Shown: positions 18,336-28,277 of the stretch, piece after piece | How positions within the stretch are numbered: position 1 is the first letter of the stretch | How the letters are laid out: the number at the start of each line of letters is the position of its first letter | Assembly: GCF_000340905.1 (NCBI RefSeq) | Contig: NC_020284.1 | Location: forward strand, 310,001-374,000 | DNA: 64,000 bases | Reading direction: 5' to 3' | DNA from: Candidatus Kinetoplastibacterium galatii TCC219 | Lineage (GTDB): Bacteria > Pseudomonadota > Gammaproteobacteria > Burkholderiales > Burkholderiaceae_B | Translations under genes and position numbers: made by a program | The notes under the pieces: model-generated | Told to the model about the DNA's origin: nothing | Database searches by the model: none | The model's input: the letters and a program-made list of their open reading frames with translations, nothing else

Positions 18336-19622
18336 ATGAGTGAAGTTATACAATTTAATATGCCAGATATTGGCGATTCTAAAGATTTTGAGGTAATAGA
18401 GGTAATGGTTTCAGTCGGGGACAAAGTCTGTATAGAACAGGGTTTGATCACTGTTGAATCAGAAAAAGCCTCAATGGAGGTTCCTTCTAATATAGAAGGT
18501 ATAGTTAAATCTATTATTGTTAAGGTTGGTGATAAAATATCAGAGAATTCTCCCATTTTATCATTGGAAGTAGAGTCTAGTAAAAATTTAAAAACTTCTA
18601 GTGATAATTTTATTAATGTAAATGATCTACATAAATCCTCAACGCAAATCACCAATAATATTAATCTCAATCATGATAATGCTATAAATAAGCAGATAAG
18701 TTCATTTGAAAATAATAAAAATACTATTAGTTACGCCTCTCCCTCTGTTAGAAAACTAGCTAGAGATTTGAAGATAGATATTTCTAATGTTATTGGCTCG
18801 GGGAAGAAAGGCAGGATTCTACATGAAGATATTAATAACATCATAAGAGACAAATTTGATAAAGAGAGTACTAATAATATCTCATCAACAAGTTTTAATG
18901 TACCTAAAGTTGATATTTCAAAGTTCGGTGATTTTAATATTAAGCCATTGAGTCGTATTAAAAAAATATCTGCATCAAGATTACATAGTAATTGGGTTAG
19001 CATACCGCACGTTACTAATAATGATGAAGCCGATATAACTGATCTAGAATTATTTCGCAAGAAAATAAACCAGGAAAATTGTAATAATGGTTGTGCTACA
19101 AAGATTACGTTGCTTCCATTTATAGTAAAAGCTGTTGTAGCTTCATTGAAAAAATTCCAAGATATGAATTCTTCTCTGGATGGAGATAATATTATATTAA
19201 AAAATTACTATAATGTAGGTATAGCAGTTGATACTGATCATGGATTAGTAGTTCCTGTAATTCGCGATGCCGATAAAAAAGGCTTGCTTGAGATATCTTC
19301 AGATATCACATCATTATCAAAAAAAGCCCGTAATGGGACATTATTGCCTGCAGAAATGCAGGGAGGGTGTTTTTCTATCTCTTCGCTGGGTGGGATTGGT
19401 GGCACTTCATTTACTCCAATAATTAATGCACCTGAAGTAGCTATACTTGGTGTCTCGAAAGCCTTTATTAAGCCAATATGGGATGGAAATCAGTTTATTC
19501 CAAAGTTAATAATGCCAATATCATTATCCTATGATCACAGAGTTGTTGATGGAGCGCTGGCTGCTAGATTTAATGTTTATTTATGCAGTCTTCTGAACGA
19601 TTTTCGTCGTGTATTTTTGTAA
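18336..19622 (+). CDS. aceF: Dihydrolipoamide acetyltransferase (PDH E2), single lipoyl domain
   Basis: Core of the PDH complex, transferring acetyl to CoA. Domain order: one lipoyl domain (residues 1-78; lipoyl Lys44 in ESEKASMEVPS), a flexible linker, the peripheral-subunit-binding domain (about 130-165, SPSVRKLARDLKID) and the catalytic domain ending with SYDHRVVDGALAARF, which contains the active-site His. At 428 residues it has only one lipoyl domain, against three in E. coli. The linker is rich in Asn and Ser rather than Ala and Pro, consistent with AT-biased drift. It lies between aceE and lpdA. Confidence 0.96.
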   Translation: MSEVIQFNMPDIGDSKDFEVIEVMVSVGDKVCIEQGLITVESEKASMEVPSNIEGIVKSIIVKVGDKISENSPILSLEVESSKNLKTSSDNFINVNDLHKSSTQITNNINLNHDNAINKQISSFENNKNTISYASPSVRKLARDLKIDISNVIGSGKKGRILHEDINNIIRDKFDKESTNNISSTSFNVPKVDISKFGDFNIKPLSRIKKISASRLHSNWVSIPHVTNNDEADITDLELFRKKINQENCNNGCATKITLLPFIVKAVVASLKKFQDMNSSLDGDNIILKNYYNVGIAVDTDHGLVVPVIRDADKKGLLEISSDITSLSKKARNGTLLPAEMQGGCFSISSLGGIGGTSFTPIINAPEVAILGVSKAFIKPIWDGNQFIPKLIMPISLSYDHRVVDGALAARFNVYLCSLLNDFRRVFL

Positions 19623-19640
19623 ACAATATATTAAATTAAT

Positions 19641-21365
19641 ATGAGCAATATTTATACAATAAAAGTGCCAAGTTTGGGCGATATAACTGAAGCACATGTA
19701 GTAGAGGTTTTAGTTTCGATAGGTGAATCCATAGATAATGGACAGGACCTGATAACTTTAGAATCTGAGAAATCAGTGATGGGTGTGCCATCTACCTGCA
19801 AAGGGATTGTCAGAGACATAAAAGTAAAGAATGGAGATATAGTTAAAGCTGGTACTGATTTCATGGAAATTACTATCGATCAAAATATTGATTCTGAAAA
19901 TGAAAATATTAATTCATTGATCAATAATAATATTCATGATATTTCTAAAATAGATTGTGATGTATTAGTACTAGGTTCTGGTCCAGGAGGTTATTCTGCA
20001 GCATTTCGTGCTTCAGATTTAGGGCTAGAAACAGTTATGGTAGAAAAACATTCTTCCTTAGGTGGTGTTTGTTTGAATGTTGGTTGTATTCCTACTAAAA
20101 CTTTATTACATAGTTCTTCTTTATTAGATAGCACAAAGCATTTAAGCGATATGGGTATTAATATTGGAAAAATAAATGTAAATACAGAAAAATTAAATAC
20201 CTATACTAGCTCTATTGTATCAAAACTTTCTGATGGATTGACTAGCATGTCAAAAATGAGAAAAGTTCGTGTAATTAATGGTATAGGAGAATTTATTGAC
20301 TCAAAAAGTTTGCGTGTTAAATCTAATGATGAATCTCCTGAAACTATAGTTCGTTTTAAGTATGCAATAATATCTACCGGTAGTAGTCCGATAAGTCTAC
20401 CTTTTCTTCCAAAAGATGACAGAATAGTAAATTCTACTGGAGCCTTAAAATTATCATCAAATATTCCTAAAAAAATGTTATTAATTGGTGGTGGTATAAT
20501 AAGCCTTGAGCTGGGTACTATTTATTCATCATTAGGATCTAGGGTTGATTTAGTTGAAATATCTGATGGTTTAATGACTGGAGCAGATAGAGATCTAGTA
20601 AATGCATGGTATAAAATTAACTCCAATCGTTTTGATAGTCTCATGTTAAATACCAAGGTCATAAGTGCCGAGTCTACAAAAGAAGGTATTAAAGTTTATT
20701 TTGATGGTAAAGATGCCAAAAATAGTAATTGTTATGATTTTGTTTTACAAGCAATTGGTAGAAAACCAAATAGTTCTAATATTGGTTTAGAAAAAATTGG
20801 TGTTGTTATAAATGATCATGGTTTTATTGTAGTAGATAATCAAATGCGCACCAATGTGGATAATATTTTTGCTATAGGTGATGTAACTGGTAATCCCATG
20901 TTAGCTCATAAAGCAGTCCATGAGGCCCATATCGCGGCTGAAAATGTTTCTGGAAAAAACGTATTTTTTGATGCAAGAGCTATTCCTTCTGTTGCTTATA
21001 CTAATCCAGAAATAGCCTGGGTTGGTTTAACTGAAGATGATGCTAAGAAAAAAGGGATAAAGATAAAGAAAGGTGTTTTTCCTTGGGGTGCTTCTGGTAG
21101 AGCTATATCCATGGGTGCTGAACAAGGATTAACAAAATTAATCTTTGACTATGAAAGTGAACGTATAATTGGTGGAGGTATTGTTGGGTCTCACGCTGGT
21201 GATCTAATTGGAGAGGTGGCTTTAGCAATTGAGATGGGAGCAGATATTTTTGATATAGCAAAAACAATTCATCCACATCCTACTCTAATTGAATCTATTG
21301 GTATGGCTGCTGAATCTGCTATTGGATGTTGTACCGATTTGCCTCCATTATCAGTTAATAAATAG
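19641..21365 (+). CDS. lpdA: Dihydrolipoamide dehydrogenase (PDH E3) with N-terminal lipoyl domain
   Basis: FAD flavoprotein that reoxidises dihydrolipoamide with NAD. The first 80 residues form an extra lipoyl domain (Lys44 in ESEKSVMGVPS). The E3 domain then starts near residue 103 with the GSGPGGYSA FAD motif, followed by the redox disulfide GGVCLNVGCIPTK (Cys144 and Cys149), an NAD-binding GGGIISLELG motif and the C-terminal HPHPTLIES with the catalytic His. At 574 residues it matches the lipoyl-E3 fusions of Alcaligenaceae and Neisseria. It is cotranscribed with aceE-aceF. Confidence 0.96.
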   Translation: MSNIYTIKVPSLGDITEAHVVEVLVSIGESIDNGQDLITLESEKSVMGVPSTCKGIVRDIKVKNGDIVKAGTDFMEITIDQNIDSENENINSLINNNIHDISKIDCDVLVLGSGPGGYSAAFRASDLGLETVMVEKHSSLGGVCLNVGCIPTKTLLHSSSLLDSTKHLSDMGINIGKINVNTEKLNTYTSSIVSKLSDGLTSMSKMRKVRVINGIGEFIDSKSLRVKSNDESPETIVRFKYAIISTGSSPISLPFLPKDDRIVNSTGALKLSSNIPKKMLLIGGGIISLELGTIYSSLGSRVDLVEISDGLMTGADRDLVNAWYKINSNRFDSLMLNTKVISAESTKEGIKVYFDGKDAKNSNCYDFVLQAIGRKPNSSNIGLEKIGVVINDHGFIVVDNQMRTNVDNIFAIGDVTGNPMLAHKAVHEAHIAAENVSGKNVFFDARAIPSVAYTNPEIAWVGLTEDDAKKKGIKIKKGVFPWGASGRAISMGAEQGLTKLIFDYESERIIGGGIVGSHAGDLIGEVALAIEMGADIFDIAKTIHPHPTLIESIGMAAESAIGCCTDLPPLSVNK

Positions 21366-21417
21366 TTTTATAGCAATTATTGGAATTTTTAGAATCATAT
21401 ATCATTAAGATCTTCTG

Positions 21418-22620
21418 ATGGAATTAAATAGTTTTTTTGAGTTTTTTGGATATTATCTTCCTCAGCATTGTTGGGTTCAAAGTATTCTTGGTATTTTGAT
21501 ATTGACAATAGTATCGTTATTTTTACAGATACTTGTGGGGTATTTAGTCTTATCAATTGCTAATAGGCTATTAGTGCTTGGTGGGTATGAGGATTGGAAT
21601 AATGCACTGGCTAAATATAATGTATACAAGTATATAAGATATTCAGTGCCATTCTTTGTTGTTTCAGGAGGTATAGATTTAATTCCTCATATAGATAAGT
21701 TGGCTGATTTTGTAGGTCGTTTAGCTAGATCATCTGTCTGTCTATGTTTTTTCTTGGTTTTAGGAGGTATTTTAAGCGTAGTACAAGACAGATATTCTTT
21801 TAGTACGATGGCTCAGACTCGTTCTATTAAAGGTTATATACAGATAGGAAAATTATTACTTGCCGTTATATGTATTATTTTAGTTTTATCTATATTGATA
21901 GATCGCTCTCCTTTGCTAATGATTTCTGGTTTAGGAGCTTTGTCGGCAGTATTGTTGTTAGTATTTAAAGATACTCTATTGTCATTAGTAGCTAGCACTC
22001 AACTTATAAGTAATGATATGCTAAGAATAGGTGATTGGATTGAAATGCCCCAATCTAACGCTGATGGTTTTGTGCGTGATATAGCTTTGCATACTGTTAA
22101 AGTTCAAAATTGGGATAATACATTTACTACAGTCCCAACCTATAAATTATTTTCTGAAAGTTATAGAAATTATAGACAAATGTTTGAGTCTGGAGGCAGA
22201 CGTATAAAAAGAAGTATAAACATTGATATTAATAGTATAAAATTTTTGAGCATCAATGAACTTAGTTCCTTAATGTGTTTTAAATTACTAGATGGATACT
22301 TTAATTCCAAAATACATGGATCAGATTTACTTGACTGTAAATCTGAAAGTATTAATACTAATATAACCAATATTAGTGTTTTTAGATATTATGCACTAGC
22401 CTTTCTAAAGTCACATCATGAATTACGTAAAGACATGACTATGGTCGTACGTATGCTGGAGCCGAAACCTGAAGGTGTTCCATTAGAAATATATTGTTTT
22501 ACCTCGCTAACAGCTTGGATCGAACATGAACGCATACAAGGAGATGTTTTTGATCATCTAATTACTATTTTACCTAAGTTTAATTTGCTAATATATCAAA
22601 AACCTTCTGGAGTTATTTGA
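21418..22620 (+). CDS. MscS-family mechanosensitive channel, YbdG-like
   Basis: Inner-membrane osmotic release channel. It has about five hydrophobic spans in residues 15-195. The last (LLMISGLGALSAVLLLVFKDTLLSLVAS) is the MscS pore-lining helix, followed by the cytosolic beta domain (GDWIEMPQSNADGFVRDIALHTVKVQNWDNTF). The longer N-terminal membrane part and the RSIKGYIQIGKLL segment place it with the YbdG/MscM group rather than with small MscS. Length 400. It follows lpdA by about 50 bases and precedes nadE. Retention suggests that osmotic downshock protection still matters. Confidence 0.88.
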   Translation: MELNSFFEFFGYYLPQHCWVQSILGILILTIVSLFLQILVGYLVLSIANRLLVLGGYEDWNNALAKYNVYKYIRYSVPFFVVSGGIDLIPHIDKLADFVGRLARSSVCLCFFLVLGGILSVVQDRYSFSTMAQTRSIKGYIQIGKLLLAVICIILVLSILIDRSPLLMISGLGALSAVLLLVFKDTLLSLVASTQLISNDMLRIGDWIEMPQSNADGFVRDIALHTVKVQNWDNTFTTVPTYKLFSESYRNYRQMFESGGRRIKRSINIDINSIKFLSINELSSLMCFKLLDGYFNSKIHGSDLLDCKSESINTNITNISVFRYYALAFLKSHHELRKDMTMVVRMLEPKPEGVPLEIYCFTSLTAWIEHERIQGDVFDHLITILPKFNLLIYQKPSGVI

Positions 22621-22650
22621 TTTTTTATTTAACCAAGAACAGAGTAATTT

Positions 22651-24267
22651 ATGAGTACAGTTAAGATCGCAATAGCACAAATAAATTCTTGTGTTGGAGA
22701 TATTGAAGAAAACACGAATAAGGTTATATTATCAGCTAGTTCTGCTTCTAATGACAATGTTGACTTGTTAGTTACTCCTGAATTGGTAATTACAGGTTAT
22801 CCTCCTGAAGATCTGTTATTTAACATTGATTTCATTGAATGTCAGAATAGAGCTCTAAATAGATTAATAAATGAATCAAAAAAATTTAAGGAACTATATT
22901 TATTAGTCGGTCACGTGAGCTTAATCTCTAAATCAATATATAATGCAGCGTCATTAATATATCAAGGTAATTTAATATCTACTTACTATAAGTGTGCTTT
23001 ACCTAATTATTCGGTATTTGATGAAAAGAGATATTTTAGTAATGGTGATATACCTTCTACATTTATTATTAAAGGTATTAGAATAGGGGTGATTATATGT
23101 GAAGATTTATGGTCGCCGGATGTTATAAGAATGTATAAAAGTATGCAGATTGACGTTTTAACTGTGCTAAATGCTTCTCCTTTTGATATTGGTAAAGAAA
23201 ATAAAAGAATTGATGTTGCTAAGAAATCTGCCAAGGAATTAAATTGCGATATTGTGTATACTAATAGTGTAGGAGGTCAAGATGAATTAGTTTTTGATGG
23301 GTCTTCTTTTATAATTAACAGCAAAGGTGATTATTTAAAGAAACTACGTTCTTGGCATGAAGATTATGGTTATTATGAATTAGGGGTTACAAAAACTATT
23401 TCTTCTATTACCGAAAATTCTGAAGAATATATGATTTGGAATGCTTTGGTTTTAGGTCTTAGGGATTATATATATAAGAATGGATTTCCTGGGGTATTAT
23501 TGGGATTGTCAGGTGGTATAGATTCGGCATTAGCTCTTTTAATAGCGGTAGATGCTGTTGGTTATGACAAAGTTAGCGCTATTATGATGCCATCTTTATA
23601 TACATCAGAAATTTCCATAGAAGATGCATCATCCTTAGCTTATAATCTAAAAATAGATTATAAGGTAATCAATATCGATGATATAGTTTCATCTTTTACT
23701 AGGGTTTTATCATGCTTAGCTCCATCTAATAATGCAACGGAAGATTTTACGTATGAGAATATACAAGCTCGTATTAGATGCGTTTTACTAATGGCAATAT
23801 CTAATTCTAGCGGTAAGTTAGTGCTAAGTACTAGTAACAAATCTGAAACCAGTGTTGGTTATTGTACTATTTATGGTGACATGATAGGAGGTTTTTCTGT
23901 TCTTAAGGATGTTTCTAAGGGAATGGTGTATCGCTTGGCTCGATGGTGTAATAGGAATAAAGAAATCATACCTAGCAGAATTATATCGAGAGCTCCAACT
24001 GCTGAATTAAAATTTAATCAAACTGATCAGGATAGTTTACCTCCTTATGATATTTTAGATAAGATATTGATGCTGCATATTGAAAATTATAAAACTAAAA
24101 AAGAAATAATAGATTTAGGTTATAGTGAAGATGTTGTTTTAAAAATATTTAGTTTATTAAAATCTAGTGAATACAAGCGTTATCAATCACCACCTGGAAC
24201 AAGGATAAGTGAACGTTCTTTCGGTAAGGATTGGAGATATCCAATAACAAATAAGTTTTCTGGATAG
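22651..24267 (+). CDS. nadE: Glutamine-dependent NAD+ synthetase
   Basis: Final step of NAD synthesis from nicotinic acid adenine dinucleotide. The N-terminal nitrilase-type glutaminase (1-260) has the catalytic triad Glu44, Lys114 and Cys150 (GVIICEDLW). The C-terminal ATP-pyrophosphatase domain starts with LGLSGGIDSALAL and has the STSNKSETSVGYCTIYGD segment. Length 538, typical of the two-domain enzyme. It converges on recJ with only eight bases between the two stop codons, and a 6-bp hairpin (24268-24273 with 24283-24288) spans the junction. Confidence 0.96.
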   Translation: MSTVKIAIAQINSCVGDIEENTNKVILSASSASNDNVDLLVTPELVITGYPPEDLLFNIDFIECQNRALNRLINESKKFKELYLLVGHVSLISKSIYNAASLIYQGNLISTYYKCALPNYSVFDEKRYFSNGDIPSTFIIKGIRIGVIICEDLWSPDVIRMYKSMQIDVLTVLNASPFDIGKENKRIDVAKKSAKELNCDIVYTNSVGGQDELVFDGSSFIINSKGDYLKKLRSWHEDYGYYELGVTKTISSITENSEEYMIWNALVLGLRDYIYKNGFPGVLLGLSGGIDSALALLIAVDAVGYDKVSAIMMPSLYTSEISIEDASSLAYNLKIDYKVINIDDIVSSFTRVLSCLAPSNNATEDFTYENIQARIRCVLLMAISNSSGKLVLSTSNKSETSVGYCTIYGDMIGGFSVLKDVSKGMVYRLARWCNRNKEIIPSRIISRAPTAELKFNQTDQDSLPPYDILDKILMLHIENYKTKKEIIDLGYSEDVVLKIFSLLKSSEYKRYQSPPGTRISERSFGKDWRYPITNKFSG

Positions 24268-24275
24268 ATATCCTT

Positions 24276-25985
24276 TCATAATGGATATATGTATTCGATT
24301 AATAATTGCAAATAATTTTTGCCATTCCATGTATTTTCATCAACTCTGTATACCACTTTTATATTGTTTGGCAAATTATTTGTATGATTAAACCAGATAG
24401 CATCAAATTCTGTTCCCTCTCTTTTTATTATTAATTTTTTGTGAGCGTTTTTAATTGTTTTTTGTGAAATCACTTTAAAAGTATCAATAAATATCGGTGA
24501 AGGAAAACCTGATCCCCATACTTGCATTCTTAATAGACGAGAAATTTCCAAATTCGCATATTCAATTTCAAGAGAGCCATCTGTTTCAATTGTAGGAATC
24601 ATTTTACTGTTATTAGTTATTGATTTTACTGTATCTTCAAATATTTCTTTAAATGCAGTGTAGTTATTACTATTTAATGTTAACCCTGCAGCCATTGCGT
24701 GTCCGCCAAATTGTTTTATTAAATTATTATGGTTATTAGCTATTGTATCTAATATATCTCTTATGTTTAAATCTATTATAGATCTTGCGGATCCTCTTAT
24801 TTCATTATTCCCAGAGTCTGCAAATACTATTGTTGGCTTCCAAAATTTTTCTTTTAATTTTGAAGCAACCAAGCCAACTACACCACTATGCCATTTTTCA
24901 TCATAAATACATATTGTGTTTTTTTCTTCGAACTCATTATTTGTTATGTCTAATAATGCCTCTTCGTTCATTTTATTTTCTATAGATCTACGACATTTAT
25001 TAATACTATCTAGTTCTGTTGCTATTCTTATTGCTTCATCGTATTCATCTGTTATTAAGCACAATATTCCTAATCTCATATCAGATAAACGTCCAGCTGC
25101 ATTAAGACGTGGTGCTATATAGAATCCTAAATCACAACTGTCAGCATTATCTATTTTTCTATTTGCTATTTTAAATAATGCCTTTATGCCTGGTTTAGTA
25201 TAACCGCTCCTTATTCTATTTAATCCTTGTGTTACCATTAAACGATTATTAGCATCTAGTTTTACTAAGTCTGCAATGGTTCCTAATGCTACTAAGTCGA
25301 CTAATTCATTTAACTTAGGTCCTGTATTATTGTGATATATATTTCGTCTACGCATTTCCGCTCTGAGTGCTATCATTAGATAAAATATTACACCTACACC
25401 TGATAAATTTTTAGATGGGAAATTACAGTTAGGTTGATTAGGATTAACTATGGATAATGCATTAGGAAGCCTGGTTCCTGGAAGGTGATGATCTGTAACT
25501 ATAACCTGAATATTATTCTCGTTTGCATATTCTATTCCATCAATACTCGATATTCCATTATCTACTGTGAGAATTATGTCTGGTTTATATTTTCTATTTA
25601 ATAATATTTGTTCGATAATGTCTGTAGATAGGCCATAGCCATTTTTAAATCGATTAGGGACTATAAAATCAACATTCGCCTTCATTGCTCGCATTGCTCT
25701 GATTCCTACAGCACATGCTGTTGCTCCATCACAATCATAATCAGCTACTATTAATATATTTTTATTTTTTGTAATGGCATCAGTTAAATGTCTAGCGGCA
25801 TTATCTATTTGATTTAAATAATTTGGTGGTATCAGTGATATCCAATCATACTTAATTTGATTTATATTATTAATTCCTCTGGATGTCCATAACTTTGCTA
25901 ACAAAGGATGTATTCCAAAGCTTTCTAAAATGCTAATTGGCTCTTTTTCTGTTGATCTTATTATTATTCTAGGTAATATTGCCAT
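24276..25985 (-). CDS. recJ: Single-stranded-DNA exonuclease RecJ
   Basis: 5'-3' exonuclease of recombination and mismatch or base excision repair. DHH phosphoesterase motifs are present: VADYDCDGATA (motif I), TVDNGISS, TDHHLPG (the DHH motif) and a later GVVGLVASKLKEKF in the DHHA1 domain, with GGHAMAAGL near residue 425. A C-terminal OB-fold follows. The length of 569 matches the family. Read from its start, it follows the 272-residue unknown gene by 94 bases. Repair genes are often lost in symbionts, so the intact RecJ, XseA and XthA set is notable. Confidence 0.95.
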   Translation of the reverse strand: MAILPRIIIRSTEKEPISILESFGIHPLLAKLWTSRGINNINQIKYDWISLIPPNYLNQIDNAARHLTDAITKNKNILIVADYDCDGATACAVGIRAMRAMKANVDFIVPNRFKNGYGLSTDIIEQILLNRKYKPDIILTVDNGISSIDGIEYANENNIQVIVTDHHLPGTRLPNALSIVNPNQPNCNFPSKNLSGVGVIFYLMIALRAEMRRRNIYHNNTGPKLNELVDLVALGTIADLVKLDANNRLMVTQGLNRIRSGYTKPGIKALFKIANRKIDNADSCDLGFYIAPRLNAAGRLSDMRLGILCLITDEYDEAIRIATELDSINKCRRSIENKMNEEALLDITNNEFEEKNTICIYDEKWHSGVVGLVASKLKEKFWKPTIVFADSGNNEIRGSARSIIDLNIRDILDTIANNHNNLIKQFGGHAMAAGLTLNSNNYTAFKEIFEDTVKSITNNSKMIPTIETDGSLEIEYANLEISRLLRMQVWGSGFPSPIFIDTFKVISQKTIKNAHKKLIIKREGTEFDAIWFNHTNNLPNNIKVVYRVDENTWNGKNYLQLLIEYIYPL

Positions 25986-26079
25986 TTATTTTTTCTGCCA
26001 TAAATTATTTTTTTAAGTATATTAAAATCTCTTAGTGGAGATATTTCAATACATCTATTTGTACCCAATAAAGTTAGTG

Positions 26080-26898
26080 TTATGTCTTTTTTTTCTTATT
26101 ATTCTTGTCAAGAAAATAACTTTTTAGGGAAAGATCAATATTTGCTAGTTTTTCTATCCATAATTCAATATTATTATATATTTTTATGTTTTCCAGATCA
26201 TCTAATATTATGCTGCCATGTTTCTTAAAATCCCATGACTTTGCTCCACCATATAACCATAATGAGTTTATTGTATCTATACCTTTATTAGTTCTATTAG
26301 TATTTACAATATGTTTGTTCCATATAATTTGTATTTCATTTAATAATTTTCTCCAACTACTTAGCTTATACGTATAATCCAGAAAATTATTTATGTTGCT
26401 GCCTGCTATTGCTTTTGGGCTAAATGATTTAATATCAATATTATTTGATGAGAATAGACGCCATCTTTCTGCAGATATAAATTCAATTCTAAATTCTGAT
26501 TTGCTTACAGTAGGTAGTATGCTTTCAAGCAAAGAGAGACTTTCTTTCTTGTCTAGGTTTATGGTTGGATTTGAAATCATTGCTCCATTTATACCAATAT
26601 CTAAATGAACTAATTCTAGTATCCAAACTGGGCAATTATCACTTGGTTCTGTTTCAGCTAGAAGAGGTCCTAAACCTGATGAAAATAACTTGTTCTTTTC
26701 ATTCTTAAAACCACAATTTTTTAATTTCCATGATTCAAATGCCGTGCATCCATATTCTTCTATAAAATTAGATAAATTTGATTTAACATATGATTCATTT
26801 ATAAACTTATATAAATTAGGTGCATAAGTTTGGATTAACTCTGAAAATTTAATATGCATTTCTTTAGGAATAATAAACCCTGGTATTATAATGTTCAT
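26080..26898 (-). CDS. Conserved betaproteobacterial protein of unknown function, next to recJ
   Basis: 272 residues, soluble, no signal peptide. I recognise the general pattern (GCTAFESWKLKNCGF near residue 50; CPVWILELVHLDIG near 90; LLNEIQIIWNKH and INSLWLYGGAKSW near 190-222) from proteins of Burkholderiales that sit beside recJ and lolCD. Some of these are annotated as phosphoglycerate-mutase-like, which I cannot confirm here. The tail from about residue 225 is low in conserved-looking features and ends with a run of lysines. No catalytic motif is evident. It diverges from lolC across 98 bases. Confidence 0.7.
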   Translation of the reverse strand: MNIIIPGFIIPKEMHIKFSELIQTYAPNLYKFINESYVKSNLSNFIEEYGCTAFESWKLKNCGFKNEKNKLFSSGLGPLLAETEPSDNCPVWILELVHLDIGINGAMISNPTINLDKKESLSLLESILPTVSKSEFRIEFISAERWRLFSSNNIDIKSFSPKAIAGSNINNFLDYTYKLSSWRKLLNEIQIIWNKHIVNTNRTNKGIDTINSLWLYGGAKSWDFKKHGSIILDDLENIKIYNNIELWIEKLANIDLSLKSYFLDKNNKKKKT

Positions 26899-26996
26899 TT
26901 TTAGTAAAATATTATTGATGACTTTTATTACATTATCACAAAGTTTAGTTTTTATATTGCTTTGTGATATCTTATTTACTTAGTGGTGAGCATATT

Positions 26997-28277
26997 GTGT
27001 TCAGATTGCCTTATGAGTTATGGATAGCAGCAAAGTATGTTGGAATAATAAAAAAAACTGATGATAAATTTATTTCATTTATTTCTGTTTCTTCAGTGAT
27101 AGGTATATCATTAGGAGTTGCTGCATTATTGGTAGTAGTTTCCGTTATGAATGGTTTTCAGAAAGAAATAAAAGATAGGATTCTTTCTGTAACATCTCAT
27201 GTAGAAATTTCTTCTAGTAAGTCTCAGTATAATGATTTGAAGAATGATTTTATGAATAAGATTTTTGGCAAAAGTTCATATAATAGTATATCTGCATATT
27301 CCTCTTTTATATCATCCCAAGCTATTATATTATCAGTATCAGGATTATCTAAAGCTAGGGGTATTCAAGTTACTGGCATAGATTTTAAAAGCTATTGTAA
27401 TGTATCTGATTTAGGGAAAAGTATTATCTTTGGTGATTCAAATGATCTTGAATTAGACAAATCTAATGGCATTATTATTGGCAATGAGCTTGCCATGATA
27501 ATGAACTTAGGTTTAGGAGATAAGCTAAGCATTTTATCACCAGATTTTTTATCTAATATTAATTCTTTTACTCCAAAGACGAAACAGTTCCTTGTGACAG
27601 GTATATTTAAATCTGGATATTATGATTATGATGCAAATGTTGTGTTTATAGATATAAGTAATGCTTATGAATTATTCTCAGATAATTGTAGATGTGGGAT
27701 AAGAATACTCTTAGATGATATACAAACTGCTCCATATATAAGCAAGAAAATTAGAGATAGTTTAGACTGGAAGTTTTTAGTACAAGACTGGTCTTATAGT
27801 AATAAGAACTTATTTATTGCGATTCGGACAGAGAAACGTATGATGTTTATAATCTTATCTATGATTATTACTGTAGCTGCCTTTAATCTTTTTTCATCTT
27901 TGATTATGGTTGTCAAAGATAGAGAGAGTGAAATAGCTATTATGAGGACTATAGGTATTAGCGCCTCCAAAATACTAACTATATTCACTTTAGTAGGATT
28001 GATTATTGGTTTAATTGGTACGTTTATAGGTATTGTTTCAGGTATTCTTATACTACAAAACTTGGATTTTTGTGTTAACCTTATTGAGAGTATCATGAAA
28101 GTAGATTTTTTACCGTCGGATGTATATTTTATTAACAAATTTCCTGTTGATATTAGAATTAATGACATATTCGCAATAGCTTGCTTATCTATTTTATTGT
28201 CCCTATTTGCAACTATTTTGCCTAGTTATAGAGCGTCTAGATTACAACCTGCAAAAGTGTTAAATCGTGTTAAATAA
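26997..28277 (+). CDS. lolC: Lipoprotein-releasing system permease LolC/LolE
   Basis: Inner-membrane subunit of the LolCDE ABC transporter that extracts outer-membrane lipoproteins and passes them to LolA. One span near the N-terminus (about residues 24-48, with VVSVMNGFQKEI), a large periplasmic domain and three C-terminal spans form the FtsX/MacB-type permease. The start was placed at a GTG preceded by GGTGAG, which gives MFRLPYELWIAAKY, the usual LolC beginning, and 426 residues. A single permease gene probably acts as a homodimer. It overlaps lolD by 11 bases. Confidence 0.92.
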   Translation: MFRLPYELWIAAKYVGIIKKTDDKFISFISVSSVIGISLGVAALLVVVSVMNGFQKEIKDRILSVTSHVEISSSKSQYNDLKNDFMNKIFGKSSYNSISAYSSFISSQAIILSVSGLSKARGIQVTGIDFKSYCNVSDLGKSIIFGDSNDLELDKSNGIIIGNELAMIMNLGLGDKLSILSPDFLSNINSFTPKTKQFLVTGIFKSGYYDYDANVVFIDISNAYELFSDNCRCGIRILLDDIQTAPYISKKIRDSLDWKFLVQDWSYSNKNLFIAIRTEKRMMFIILSMIITVAAFNLFSSLIMVVKDRESEIAIMRTIGISASKILTIFTLVGLIIGLIGTFIGIVSGILILQNLDFCVNLIESIMKVDFLPSDVYFINKFPVDIRINDIFAIACLSILLSLFATILPSYRASRLQPAKVLNRVK

